Position numbers and translations under genes: made by a program
Notes under the pieces: model-generated
What the model was told of the DNA's origin: nothing
Database searches by the model: none
The model's input: the letters and a program-made list of their open reading frames with translations, nothing else
Shown: one piece after another, positions 28,853 to 38,142 of the stretch
Layout of the letters: the number at the start of each line of letters is the position of its first letter
How positions within the stretch are numbered: position 1 is the first letter of the stretch
Assembly (NCBI RefSeq): GCF_008297975.1
Contig: NZ_VLNY01000004.1
Coordinates: forward strand, 62,001 to 126,000
DNA length: 64,000 nt
Source of the DNA: Antrihabitans cavernicola
GTDB lineage: Bacteria > Actinomycetota > Actinomycetes > Mycobacteriales > Mycobacteriaceae
Direction: 5' to 3'

Positions 28853-30322
28853 GTGACCGAACATGCGGCGCAAGACCATGCTTATGCAGACAAATTTCGC
28901 ACTGCACCGCACGTCATCGTGCTTTTCGGTGCGACGGGGGACCTTGCGAGACGCAAGTTGCTTCCAGGAATGTTCCATCTGTCGATCTCCAATCTGACAC
29001 CTGATGTCCGGATTGTCGGAACCTCGTTGGAGGACATCGACGACGAAGCGTTCCGCGCGATCGCGAAGAAGGCTTGCCACGAGTTCTCCACTCGGGAAAT
29101 AGATCCGGAAGATTGGGATCGGTTCGAGAAGAACCTGCGATATGTGCCGCAAGGTGGGGGACCGAAGGCGTTGGCGGCTGCCGTCGCCGAGCAGGAGAAG
29201 GCTCTCGAAGGCGATGTGCGCCTGCTGCACTATCTGAGCGTGCCGCCGAAGGCCGCAATGGCTGTGTTGCAGATGCTCGACGAGGCGAAGCTGGTCAAGC
29301 GGTCGCGCATCATCATGGAGAAGCCGTTCGGTACCGACCTGGAAAGCGCGACCAAGCTCAACGCCGCGATCCACCAAACCTTCGACGAGTCGCAGGTTTT
29401 CCGCATCGATCACTTCCTCGGCAAGGAGCCGGCCCAGAACATCCTGGCGTTCCGCTTCGCCAACGGACTGTTCGAGCCGATCTGGAATCGCAACTTCATC
29501 GATCACATTCAGATCGATGTGCCGGAGAAGCTGTCGCTGGAAGGGCGGGCCGCCTTCTACGAGCCCACCGGGGCGTTCAAGGACATGGTGGTCACCCACC
29601 TGTTCCAGATCCTTGCGTTCATGGCGATGGAGCCGCCGACGGCGCTGGCGTCCGGCGCGATCAGCGAGGAGAAGAACAAGGTCTTCCGTTCGATGCGTCT
29701 GCTCGATCCGCGCGAGGTGGTGCGCGGCCAGTACCGCGGTTACCGCGACGCACCGGGGGTGTCACCGGAATCGGATACCGAGACGTTCATCGCGCTCAAG
29801 GCGGAGATCGACAACTGGCGCTGGGCGGGTGTCCCGTTCTACCTCCGCACAGGTAAGTGTCTTGCCGAGGGGCAGCGCATCATCTCGATCGCGTTCCGGG
29901 AGCCGCCGAAATCGATGTTCCCCGCCAACTCCGGCGTCGGCGCGCATGGTCCGGATCACCTGACGTTCGACTTGGCCGACGCATCCAAGGTCTCGCTGTC
30001 CTTCTACGGCAAGCGACCGGGACCCGGTATGCGACTGGACAAGCTGAGCTTGCAGTTCGCGCTGCAGGAGACGGACCGCGCAGGCGACGTGCTCGAGGCG
30101 TACGAGCGCTTGATCCTCGACGCGATGAACGGGGATCACACCCTTTTCACCACCGCCGAGGGCATCGAACGGCTGTGGGAGGTGTCCGCTCCGCTGCTCA
30201 ACGATCCACCGCCGGTGAAGGGTTACGACGTCGGCTCGTGGGGTCCCAACGCCATCCACCAGCTGATCGCACCCCACGCGTGGCGCTTGCCGTTCGAACG
30301 GGTGTGGCGGGCAAAGAAATAA
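28853..30322 (+). CDS. zwf: Glucose-6-phosphate 1-dehydrogenase
   Basis: First step of the oxidative pentose phosphate pathway, giving NADPH. 489 residues from GTG 28853. The nucleotide motif is GATGDLARRK (26-35), EKPFG is the cofactor-site segment, and 'RIDHFLGKEP' (His187, Lys191) is the G6PD signature. 'GAFKDMVVTHLFQ' and 'FIALKAEIDNWRW' are further family marks. The next gene, 71 bases downstream, is 6-phosphogluconate dehydrogenase, the same pairing as zwf1-gnd2 in mycobacteria. Confidence 0.97.
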   Translation: MTEHAAQDHAYADKFRTAPHVIVLFGATGDLARRKLLPGMFHLSISNLTPDVRIVGTSLEDIDDEAFRAIAKKACHEFSTREIDPEDWDRFEKNLRYVPQGGGPKALAAAVAEQEKALEGDVRLLHYLSVPPKAAMAVLQMLDEAKLVKRSRIIMEKPFGTDLESATKLNAAIHQTFDESQVFRIDHFLGKEPAQNILAFRFANGLFEPIWNRNFIDHIQIDVPEKLSLEGRAAFYEPTGAFKDMVVTHLFQILAFMAMEPPTALASGAISEEKNKVFRSMRLLDPREVVRGQYRGYRDAPGVSPESDTETFIALKAEIDNWRWAGVPFYLRTGKCLAEGQRIISIAFREPPKSMFPANSGVGAHGPDHLTFDLADASKVSLSFYGKRPGPGMRLDKLSLQFALQETDRAGDVLEAYERLILDAMNGDHTLFTTAEGIERLWEVSAPLLNDPPPVKGYDVGSWGPNAIHQLIAPHAWRLPFERVWRAKK

Positions 30323-30393
30323 CACGGCGCACAACAACACAACTCGTCACTCGCACACGCCGTGATCGCGGCACTCGCTGAAGGGGATTCGCA

Positions 30394-31428
30394 ATGCAGT
30401 TGGGAATGGTAGGACTCGGCCGGATGGGCGCAAACATCGTGCGCCGCATCGTCAAGGACGGCCACACCGCCGTGGTCTTCGATACCAACGCCGACACGGT
30501 GAAAAGCCTGGAGGCCGAGGGTGAGGGCGGCAGCATCAAGGGCACGACCGACCTCGCCGAATTTGTTGCCGCACTGGAGAAGCCACGCGTGGCCTGGGTG
30601 ATGATCCCCGCAGGCATCACCGGCAAGGTCATCGATCAACTCGCGGAGTTGCTGGAAGAGGGCGACATCATCATCGACGGCGGCAACAGCCGCTACCACG
30701 AGGACATCAAGCGGGCGAAGGCGTTGCAGCCCAAGGGTATCCACTACGTCGACATCGGCACCTCGGGTGGCGTCTTCGGCCTCGCGCGCGGGTTCTGCCT
30801 GATGGTCGGCGGCGAAACACCTCAGGTCGAGCACCTGGATTCGCTGCTGAAGTCGATTGCTCCCGGCATCGGAACCGCCGAGCGCACACCCGGACGCGAG
30901 GGCGACCCGTCGACGGCGGAGCAGGGCTACCTGCACTGCGGTCCCGCTGGTGCGGGACACTTCGTGAAGATGGTGCACAACGGCATCGAGTACGGCGCAA
31001 TGGCCGCCTACGCCGAGGGCCTGAACATCTTGCACAAGGCCAACATCGGATCGCGTTCGGCCAGCGAGTTCTCGGCGGAAGAGACCCCGCTGGAGCAGCC
31101 TGAGCTCTACCAGTACGACATCGACGTTCCCGAGGTGACCGAGGTGTGGCGCCGCGGATCCGTCGTCGCGTCGTGGCTGCTGGACCTCACGGCTGCGGCA
31201 TTGCACGCCGATCCCGAGTTGAAGTCCTTCGGTGGCCGGGTCTCCGACTCCGGCGAGGGACGCTGGACCATCGATGCCGCGATCGACGAGGGTGTGCCGG
31301 TGCCGGTGCTCGCGGCATCGCTGTTCCAGCGGTTCTCCTCGCGCGGCGAGGCTCTCTACGCCGATCAGGTGCTCTCCGCCATGCGCCACGCATTCGGTGG
31401 GCACAACGAGCTGCCGTCCAAGTCGTAG
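30394..31428 (+). CDS. gnd: 6-phosphogluconate dehydrogenase (decarboxylating), short form
   Basis: Oxidative decarboxylation of 6-phosphogluconate to ribulose-5-phosphate. 344 residues, the short tetrameric type (YqeC/GndA-like) rather than the 470-residue dimeric one. Cofactor motif GLGRMG (7-12), 'VWVMIPAG'-type segment, IIDGGNSRYHED, and 'GPAGAGHFVKMVHNGIEYG' containing the catalytic Lys and the His-Asn-Gly-Ile-Glu signature. The ATG at 30394 has AAGGGG upstream. Cofactor choice (NAD or NADP) was not decided; the residue after the second strand is Asp ('VVFDTNAD'), which points to NAD. A hairpin follows the stop. Confidence 0.95.
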   Translation: MQLGMVGLGRMGANIVRRIVKDGHTAVVFDTNADTVKSLEAEGEGGSIKGTTDLAEFVAALEKPRVAWVMIPAGITGKVIDQLAELLEEGDIIIDGGNSRYHEDIKRAKALQPKGIHYVDIGTSGGVFGLARGFCLMVGGETPQVEHLDSLLKSIAPGIGTAERTPGREGDPSTAEQGYLHCGPAGAGHFVKMVHNGIEYGAMAAYAEGLNILHKANIGSRSASEFSAEETPLEQPELYQYDIDVPEVTEVWRRGSVVASWLLDLTAAALHADPELKSFGGRVSDSGEGRWTIDAAIDEGVPVPVLAASLFQRFSSRGEALYADQVLSAMRHAFGGHNELPSKS

Positions 31429-31440
31429 TTCGAACGCACG

Positions 31441-31473
31441 ACGGTTCCGCATCGGTCACCGATGCGGAGCCGT
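31441..31473 (+). terminator. Hairpin terminator after gnd
   Basis: 16-bp inverted repeat (31441-31456 with 31458-31473, one G-T pair), 13 bases beyond the gnd stop codon and 13 bases before the convergent HNH gene stop; it probably serves both. Confidence 0.7.
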
Positions 31474-31485
31474 TCTGTGTAGTTG

Positions 31486-32769
31486 TCAGACCCGTACGGG
31501 TGTGCCGCGGTTGTTGGCGGGTATGGGTTCTCGGAATCGGTCTCGTTGCACGGGTGGGATGAACCAGGGGTGCCGGTCGTCGCCGATGATGACGTCCCAG
31601 CCGCTGTGATGGATCATGCGGTGATGAAACCGGCAGAGCAGGACCAGATTATCCAGATCGGTGGGTCCGCCGTCTGCCCAGTGTTTGACATGATGTCCGT
31701 CGCACCAGGATGGGGGTCGTCCGCAGCCAGGAAAGGCGCAGCCGTGATCCCGAGCGACCAACGCGCGCCGCAGTTTTCGGGAAATCACTTTGGTGGTTCT
31801 GCCGAGGTCGATCGGGGTGCCGTTCTCGTCCAACAAGATCGGTGAGAGGGTGCAGTCACAGGCCAGGCGGCGAACCGTGTCGACAGACAGGGGCCCCGTC
31901 CACGGCGTCCACCCGACATCCGTGGCGGCGAACATCTCGTCGTAGGCGCCACGATCCGCAGCGGGCTTCTCTGAGCCGGACTTGTCGACGAGGTCGTGGG
32001 CGTTGATGTGGACGTGTAGGTGCGGGCGTTCGTTGCCTTCGTCGGGCCCGCTCGCGGCATCGTGGTAGCGGCGCAGCACCTCGGTCAACGCGTCCGCGCG
32101 GCGTTGGGCTGGGGTGCGTCGGTCGGGTTCGGCATCGGAGTCGGGTCGCGGTTTCGACAACGGGGACAACGCGGAGAGCAGCATCTCCCCGGTCTCGGCA
32201 TCGACATCACCCTTGAGCACGACCCGCCCGTTGCTGGTGGGAGAGGCGAAGAATTCGTTGCGGTCGACATCTTCGGCGGGTGGCGGATCATCGGTTTCGA
32301 AGACTTGCTTCAGTTTCGCGATCGCACCGCGCAGCACCCGGGTGTCCCGATCTTTCGCGGCGTCGACGAGGAACTTCAGGGCGGCGGGTGCCGCCTCGGC
32401 AGGCATCGCCGCCGGGGGTCGTTCCATGAACGAAATGATCATCGCGGCGTGATCGGCGCAGATGTCGTCGGCCTCGTACGCCGCCCGCACCTCCGGACTA
32501 CTCCGCAGAGCATCCGCGCGCCGTTCGATCCGGACCGCCTCACGGGTGTTCAAAGAGGTGCTGCACGCCAACCAGGCGGCGACACTGGTGTATCCGGACG
32601 GGACGGCACCGCGCTCGTTCATGTCGCTGATCAACCGGTACCGCAGCGCTTCGAGACCATGAATCGCGGAGCAGACATCGATGAGTGACGACGCCAACGC
32701 GTCGTCGGTCAGCTGCCACGACTCGCGGCTCACCGACCTGATCTCCTCGAGAATCTCCCCTAACCCCAT
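31486..32769 (-). CDS. DUF222 / HNH endonuclease domain protein (13E12-like family)
   Basis: 427 residues from ATG 32769; an upstream in-frame start at 32805 lacks support. The N-terminal DUF222 helical domain (about 15-250, 'AVRIERRADALRSSPEVRAAY') is followed by a C-terminal HNH motif 'CAFPGCGRPPSWCDGHHVKHW' with 'NLVLLCRFHHRMIH'. This family is repeated many times in mycobacterial and rhodococcal genomes (the 13E12 family of M. tuberculosis) and is often described as mobile-associated, but its substrate is unknown. No inverted repeats, integrase or target-site duplication are seen here. The gene lies alone between two hairpins. Confidence 0.9.
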   Translation of the reverse strand: MGLGEILEEIRSVSRESWQLTDDALASSLIDVCSAIHGLEALRYRLISDMNERGAVPSGYTSVAAWLACSTSLNTREAVRIERRADALRSSPEVRAAYEADDICADHAAMIISFMERPPAAMPAEAAPAALKFLVDAAKDRDTRVLRGAIAKLKQVFETDDPPPAEDVDRNEFFASPTSNGRVVLKGDVDAETGEMLLSALSPLSKPRPDSDAEPDRRTPAQRRADALTEVLRRYHDAASGPDEGNERPHLHVHINAHDLVDKSGSEKPAADRGAYDEMFAATDVGWTPWTGPLSVDTVRRLACDCTLSPILLDENGTPIDLGRTTKVISRKLRRALVARDHGCAFPGCGRPPSWCDGHHVKHWADGGPTDLDNLVLLCRFHHRMIHHSGWDVIIGDDRHPWFIPPVQRDRFREPIPANNRGTPVRV

Positions 32770-32845
32770 GCCCGAATTGTATCGAGACCCTCCGACAAGA
32801 ATCATCTGAAACTGTTGGGGCCCTTGGGATTAAAGCGACGCGCAG

Positions 32846-32887
32846 TGTGAGTGAAGTTGGGTGCTCTGGCACCCAACTTCACTCACA
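32846..32887. terminator. Hairpin terminator, homologous to the one at 7758
   Basis: A perfect 19-bp inverted repeat (arms 32846-32864 and 32869-32887, loop TCTG), 17 bases past the GH15 stop on the minus strand. It shares the core GGGTGC-TCTG-GCACCC and most arm bases with the 7758-7801 hairpin. Confidence 0.8.
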
Positions 32888-32903
32888 GGCGGCGTTGCCG
32901 CTG

Positions 32904-35006
32904 CTACGGGCTCGACGAATGCGCCGGCTGAAATTCGCCCGACTCCGCCTGCTGTTCCGCCCGAATCACATGCACCACAGCGTTGATCAAAGCCAGGTGA
33001 GTGAATGCCTGCGGGAAGTTGCCCAGGTGTCGGCCGGTCCGCGTATCGATCTCTTCCGCATAGAGCCGTAGCGGACTCGCGAACGCCAGCAGGCGTTCGC
33101 ACAGTTGCTTGGCCCTGCGCAGCTCGCCGACCTCGACCAGTGCGGACACCAGCCAGAACGAGCAGATCGTGAAGGTGCCTTCCTCGCCGGAGAGGCCGTC
33201 GTCCGTCTCTTCCACCTTGTAGCGCAGCACGAGGCCGTCGACGGTGAGTTCGTCGGCGATCGCGAGAACCGTTGCCTTGACACGTGCATCGTTCGATGGC
33301 AGGAAGCGGACCAACGGAATCAGCAGCGCCGACGCGTCCAATGGGTCGGCTCCGTAGACCTGCGTGAAGACCCCGCGCTTGTCGACGCCGTTCGTGAGAA
33401 TGTCTTCCTTGATCCTGTCCGCGATGGCGGCCCACTCACGGGCGTACTGCTTTTCGCCGTGCATCAATGCGAGCTTCGCGCCGCGATCGAGTGCCACCCA
33501 ACACATCACCTTCGAGGACGTGAAGTGCTTGGGCGCACCACGCACCTCCCAGATGCCGCGGTCGGGCGCTTCCCAGTTCTTGATGGCTTCCTCGACCTGA
33601 GTCTTGAGGATCGGCCACAGCCGTTCGGGAACGTGCTCGCGAGAACGCACATGCAGGTACACAGAGTCCAGCATCGTGCCCCAGATGTCGTGCTGCTCTT
33701 GGTTGTACGCGCCGTTGCCGATGCGCACCGGCCGAGCCTCGTCGTAGCCGCTGAGGTGATTTAGCTCGGACTCTTCCAGCATGCGCTCGCCGCCGAGGCC
33801 GTACATCACCTGTAGCGGTCGCGATTCGCCGTTCTCGTCCAATGCCACGTCGGAGATGAAGGCGAAGAAGTTGTTGGCTTCGCGATCGAGTCCGAGTGTG
33901 TAGAGACCCCAGAGGGCGAAGGTCGAGTCGCGCACCCACGCAAAGCGATAGTCCCAGTTACGTTCGCCGCCAGGTGTTTCCGGCAGTGACGTAGTCGACG
34001 CAGCCATCAGCGCGCCGGTCGGTGCGTAGGTAAGTCCCTTCAGTGCAAGCGCGCTCTGCTGCAGATAGCCGCGCCACGGATGATCCGGGAACTTTCCGAT
34101 GGTGATCCACTGACGCCAACACTCGGAGGTCTGCCACATCTTGGCGGCGGCTTCCTCCTGCGTCTTCGGTGCAGGCAGTGGCGACCACGACAGTGCGACG
34201 AAGGCCTCGTCACCCTCCACCATCCTGGTGCGCGCCTGCGCCTCTCGGCCTTCGAGCCCGAGGCGCAGGTTCGACGTCAGCTTCAACGTCGGCTGGCTGC
34301 CGTCGGCGCTACCCGCACAGGTCGCAGTCGCCTCTTCGTAGACCGTGCCGGAGTACTCCCACTTCGCTGTCTGTCGGAAGTAGTCGAAAGCCGGCTCGCA
34401 GTTGACTTCCAATTCCACTGTTCCGCTGACACATTTGACGGTGCGCAGCAATACGTGCTCGGCGTCCCAGTCGGTGGGTGTTCGACGGTGCGTCTTCGAG
34501 CGTTTGTCCGTGTTGTGCCACGCGCCCATCACCAGTGCGTCATGCACCACCAGCCAACCGGTTTCGGTCTGCCATGTGGTTTCGACGATCAGCCCGCCGG
34601 GGCGATAGTGGCGAGCGGCAGGCACGTTCTGACCGTACGGTCCGAGCCGAAAGTGTCCCGCACCGCGATCGAGTATTGCCCCGAAGACGCTGGGGGAGTC
34701 AGGGCGCGGCACGCACATCCACTCGACCGCTCCGTTCGGGGCGATGAGCAGAGTGGTCTCGCAATCGGAGAGAAACGCGTACTCGTCGATCGGCGGGAAC
34801 GGGCTTCGTTTGGAGTGAGCGAGATCCAGCGCACCGTCGTTGGCTTCGCCTGGCACTACCGCCTCGCCGAGCTTCGCGGCTTCTGCCTCCGCGATCTCGT
34901 GATCGATGAAGGTCTGTGTGGAGTCAGGTACCGAGCTCGCGTTCGCTTCTCGGTCTGCGCTGGCAGGCGCGGCACGTTTTGTTGCGGGTTTCTGGGCGGT
35001 TGCCAT
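32904..35006 (-). CDS. GH15 family glycoside hydrolase, trehalase-like
   Basis: 700 residues. After a low-complexity Ala/Lys/Glu N-terminus (1-65) comes a beta-sandwich domain ('PIDEYAFLSDCETTLLIAPNGAVEWMCVPRPDSPSVF') and an (alpha/alpha)6 barrel with 'NWDYRFAWVRDSTFALWGLYTLGL' and 'EEGTFTICSFWLVSALVEVG', which hold the paired catalytic Glu residues of GH15. The mycobacterial relatives Rv2402 and MSMEG_4528 are characterised trehalases, so trehalose turnover is the best guess; a glucodextranase or glucoamylase activity is not excluded. No secretion signal, so cytosolic. ATG 35006. It is divergent from the CopD-CtaG gene. Confidence 0.9.
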   Translation of the reverse strand: MATAQKPATKRAAPASADREANASSVPDSTQTFIDHEIAEAEAAKLGEAVVPGEANDGALDLAHSKRSPFPPIDEYAFLSDCETTLLIAPNGAVEWMCVPRPDSPSVFGAILDRGAGHFRLGPYGQNVPAARHYRPGGLIVETTWQTETGWLVVHDALVMGAWHNTDKRSKTHRRTPTDWDAEHVLLRTVKCVSGTVELEVNCEPAFDYFRQTAKWEYSGTVYEEATATCAGSADGSQPTLKLTSNLRLGLEGREAQARTRMVEGDEAFVALSWSPLPAPKTQEEAAAKMWQTSECWRQWITIGKFPDHPWRGYLQQSALALKGLTYAPTGALMAASTTSLPETPGGERNWDYRFAWVRDSTFALWGLYTLGLDREANNFFAFISDVALDENGESRPLQVMYGLGGERMLEESELNHLSGYDEARPVRIGNGAYNQEQHDIWGTMLDSVYLHVRSREHVPERLWPILKTQVEEAIKNWEAPDRGIWEVRGAPKHFTSSKVMCWVALDRGAKLALMHGEKQYAREWAAIADRIKEDILTNGVDKRGVFTQVYGADPLDASALLIPLVRFLPSNDARVKATVLAIADELTVDGLVLRYKVEETDDGLSGEEGTFTICSFWLVSALVEVGELRRAKQLCERLLAFASPLRLYAEEIDTRTGRHLGNFPQAFTHLALINAVVHVIRAEQQAESGEFQPAHSSSP

Positions 35007-35144
35007 GCGCTACATCATCAGCGCCGATGGCGACGGTGTCTCGAGATTGCTCTACATCAGGTAGTCCCGAATTGCCAAATCGCGCAAACCAGTCGCGCGG
35101 CAGCCGGGATCGGTGGATCCTTCCGACCGATCTACCCTGTCTGT

Positions 35145-37172
35145 ATGGCAGCACCCGAGCTCACGCAGTCCTCGACGACGGAGCGAGCGACACACACGAG
35201 TTCGACAGCACTTCTGATCGTCGGCGCACTCATCGCGGGCGCGGTTGCCGCACTGGTCGTCGGCTTCTCTGCCGCGCACGCACTCGTTCTTCTCGGCATC
35301 CCAGATCCGGGACCGCTGACCACGTACGGACTTCCCGCGATGCGTGCGATCGGCGAAGGGGCAGGCGTCGTCACGATCGGCTCGTTGCTCCTGGCATCTT
35401 TTCTGGTGCCGCCGCAGAGCAACGGCGTTTTGGATGTCGACGGCTACCGTGCCTTGCGCATGGCGTCTAACGCGGCCGTCGTGTGGGCGATCTGTGCGGC
35501 CGCTCTCGTGCCTTTGACGTTGTCCGACACCTCCGGACAGCCGTTGCGCACTGCGCTGAACCCGAGCACTCTCTGGAACTCGATCGGGCAGGTCGAACTT
35601 GCCGGCGCGTGGCGCTGGACGGCCATCCTGGCCGTACTCGTCGCCATCGGAGCGCGACTGGTACTGCGTTGGGCCTGGACACCGGTGCTTTTCGGGCTCG
35701 CCGTTTTCACACTGATGCCGCTCGCGGTGACCGGCCACTCGTCTGCCGGCGGGTCCCATGACTTGGCTACCAACAGCCTGATCCTGCACCTGGTTGCGGC
35801 GTCCCTGTGGGCGGGCGGGTTGTTCGCGCTCCTCGCGCATGCGATGCGCAACGGAAAGCACACCGACATCGCCGCCCGACGCTTCTCCGCGGTGGCAGGC
35901 TGCGCGCTGGTGGTGATGGCGGCGAGCGGCGTGCTCAACGCATTGGTGCGGGTCCCGGTGAGTGACGTGTTCACCACCACCTACGGGCGGCTGATCGTTG
36001 CCAAGGCTGTCGCGCTGGTGCTGCTGGGGATGCTCGGCTTCGCTCAGCGCCGTCGGTCCTTGCCCGCGCTCGCAGCGGACCCGACATCGCGCGCGCAGCT
36101 CATCCGATTTGCCGGCGTCGAGGTCCTGCTGTTCGCCGCCACGATCGGGCTGGCAGTCGGACTCGGTCGCACGCCGCCGCCTGCCGATGTCGCCTTGCCG
36201 ACGGTCACCGAGGCGGAGCTCGGCTACAACCTCGACGGCCCACCCACGGTAGGTCGGCTGCTCTTCGACTGGCGCTTCGACGTGATCTACGGAACAGCAG
36301 CGATCATCATGGCGCTGTTGTATCTGCGTGGCGTTCGCACCATGCGGGCGCGCGGCGACAAATGGCCGCTCGGTCGCACGGTGTCCTGGGTCCTCGGCTG
36401 TCTGGTGCTGTTGGTGGCCACGTCGTCGGGCTTCGGTCGCTATTCGCCCGCCGTGTTCAGCGTGCACATGGGCATGCACATGGCGTTGTCGATGCTTGCG
36501 CCGGTGCTGCTGTCGCTCGGTGGTCCGATCACCTTGGCGTTGCGCACACTGCAACCCGCGGGCAAGGACGGGGTTCCCGGCATCCGCGAGTGGCTGTTGG
36601 CGGCCTTGCACAGCCCGGTCTCGCGCTTCCTCACCCAGCCGATCGTTGCGGCCGTCCTGTTCGTCGGCGGCTTCTACGCGCTCTACCTCGGCGGCATCTT
36701 CGGTGCCACGGTCGACTCGCATACGGCGCACTTGCTGATGAACGCGCACTTCCTGTTCAGCGGCTACCTGTTCTATTGGGTGGTGATCGGAATCGATCCG
36801 GCACCCCGGATCATCCAGCCGATCACCAAGGTCGCCATGGTGTTCGGGTCGTTGCCCTTCCACGCGTTCTTCGGTGTCGCATTGATGAGCATGGATACCG
36901 TGATGGGCGGCTGGTTCTACCGCAGTCTGGGGCTGAGCTGGAACTCCGACCTGCTTGGCGATCAGCGACTCGGTGGTGGAATCGCCTGGGCGACGGGCGA
37001 AATCCCGTTGGTCTTGGTGATGCTGTCGCTGTTGATTCAATGGTCGCGCAGCGACGAGCGGGCGGGCCGCCGAATCGACAGGGCCGCCGAACGCGACCAT
37101 GATGCCGATCTTGCCGCGCACAACGCGATGTTCGCCGAATTGGCGCGTAGGGATCGTGAAGGTCGACTGTGA
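35145..37172 (+). CDS. CopD-CtaG fusion membrane protein (copper handling / cytochrome oxidase assembly)
   Basis: 675 residues, about 16 hydrophobic segments. The N-terminal half contains a CopD-like domain ('AGAWRWTAILAVLVAIGAR', 'HSSAGGSHDLATNSLILHLVAASLWAGG'), and the C-terminal half is a CtaG_2/Caa3-assembly domain with 'FSVHMGMHMALSMLAPVLL', 'AHLLMNAHFLFSGYLFYW' and 'PFHAFFGVALM', where conserved His/Met residues suit copper. The same fusion is found in actinobacteria (for example Rv0102). Role: copper delivery for cytochrome c oxidase, inferred from the family. ATG 35145; an open frame upstream to 34080 is antisense to the GH15 gene. The last four bases (GTGA) overlap the next gene. Confidence 0.9.
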   Translation: MAAPELTQSSTTERATHTSSTALLIVGALIAGAVAALVVGFSAAHALVLLGIPDPGPLTTYGLPAMRAIGEGAGVVTIGSLLLASFLVPPQSNGVLDVDGYRALRMASNAAVVWAICAAALVPLTLSDTSGQPLRTALNPSTLWNSIGQVELAGAWRWTAILAVLVAIGARLVLRWAWTPVLFGLAVFTLMPLAVTGHSSAGGSHDLATNSLILHLVAASLWAGGLFALLAHAMRNGKHTDIAARRFSAVAGCALVVMAASGVLNALVRVPVSDVFTTTYGRLIVAKAVALVLLGMLGFAQRRRSLPALAADPTSRAQLIRFAGVEVLLFAATIGLAVGLGRTPPPADVALPTVTEAELGYNLDGPPTVGRLLFDWRFDVIYGTAAIIMALLYLRGVRTMRARGDKWPLGRTVSWVLGCLVLLVATSSGFGRYSPAVFSVHMGMHMALSMLAPVLLSLGGPITLALRTLQPAGKDGVPGIREWLLAALHSPVSRFLTQPIVAAVLFVGGFYALYLGGIFGATVDSHTAHLLMNAHFLFSGYLFYWVVIGIDPAPRIIQPITKVAMVFGSLPFHAFFGVALMSMDTVMGGWFYRSLGLSWNSDLLGDQRLGGGIAWATGEIPLVLVMLSLLIQWSRSDERAGRRIDRAAERDHDADLAAHNAMFAELARRDREGRL

Positions 37173-38095
37173 TCGGCCGATCGGACGTGCTCGCCGCGAG
37201 CGAGCGACTTGTCGGTCGCGTCCGGCGTACGCCGGTTCTCCAGACTACGGTGATCACCGACCGCGGTGACGACGTGCCGGTGGCACTGAAACTCGAATAC
37301 CTGCAGGCAGGTGGATCTTTCAAGATTCGCGGCAGCCTCAACGCATTGCTCGCCGCGGCGACGCCCCCCGAAAGGGTCGTGATCGCGTCCGGCGGCAACG
37401 CGGGCATCGCAGCCGCGATCGCGTCGAGGCAGCAGCAGATTCCATGCGTGGTCGTTGTGCCGACCACCGCTCCGCATGCGAAAGTGCAAGCGCTGCAAGG
37501 ATTGGGCGCCGAGGTGGTGTTGCACGGCGACCGCTACGCCGATGCGTTCCAGCGCGCAACCGACATCGCCACCGAGCAAGGCGCTCTGCAACTCCACGCC
37601 TACGACCTACCCGATGTCGTGGCCGGCGCAGGTGTGATCGGACTCGAAATCGCAGAGCAAATACCCGCCTGCACTTCGATACTCGTAGCCGTCGGCGGCG
37701 GGGGACTGGTCGCCGGAATCGCGGCGGCAACCGGTGACGGGGTCAAAATCGTCGGCGTCGAGCCGACCGGAATACCGACGCTGCATGCGGCGCTCGCGGC
37801 GGGCACCCCGGTCGACGTGAACGTGAACAGCATCGCGGCAGATGCGTTGGGCGCCAGCCGCCTCGGTACCATCGCGATGGACGTGGTGCAGCGCCGCGGC
37901 GTCGAATCCGTGCTGGTCGACGACGCCGCCATCGTGGCCGCGCGTCGTCAGCTGTGGGAGCGGTATCGCATCGTGGTGGAGTTGGCGGGAGCGACTGCAT
38001 TGGCCGCAATCATCTGCGGCGCTTACGTTCCCGCCCCCGACGAACATCCGGTAGTCGTCCTGTGCGGTGCGAACACCGACCCGGCGGCGCTGTAG
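37169..38095 (+). CDS. PLP-dependent threonine/serine dehydratase-like enzyme
   Basis: 308 residues, fold-type II PLP enzyme. The Schiff-base Lys52 sits in 'GGSFKIRG', the phosphate/substrate loop SGGNAG is at 75-80, and the glycine loop 'VAVGGGGLVAGIAAA' binds PLP phosphate. There is no C-terminal ACT-like regulatory domain, so it resembles catabolic threonine or serine dehydratases and serine racemases. GTG start overlapping the CopD-CtaG stop by 4 bases, so translationally coupled, although no metabolic link is obvious. Substrate unresolved. Confidence 0.88.
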   Translation: MIGRSDVLAASERLVGRVRRTPVLQTTVITDRGDDVPVALKLEYLQAGGSFKIRGSLNALLAAATPPERVVIASGGNAGIAAAIASRQQQIPCVVVVPTTAPHAKVQALQGLGAEVVLHGDRYADAFQRATDIATEQGALQLHAYDLPDVVAGAGVIGLEIAEQIPACTSILVAVGGGGLVAGIAAATGDGVKIVGVEPTGIPTLHAALAAGTPVDVNVNSIAADALGASRLGTIAMDVVQRRGVESVLVDDAAIVAARRQLWERYRIVVELAGATALAAIICGAYVPAPDEHPVVVLCGANTDPAAL

Positions 38096-38142
38096 CAGAG
38101 CACCCCGACACATTTCGCTGCCGCAGGCCTCCGCAACGGCGG

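Noticed and set aside
31486-32769. DUF222-HNH gene as an intact mobile element
   Set aside because: No terminal inverted repeats, integrase, group II intron or target-site duplication around it; the flanking hairpins look like ordinary terminators.
34080-35144. Upstream in-frame extension of the CopD-CtaG gene
   Set aside because: The extension is antisense to the GH15 gene and not membrane-like; the ATG at 35145 starts a typical N-terminus.
35052-37121. 689-codon open frame on the minus strand
   Set aside because: It is fully antisense to the CopD-CtaG gene and its residues (Gln/Arg/His-rich) are typical of a high-GC shadow frame.
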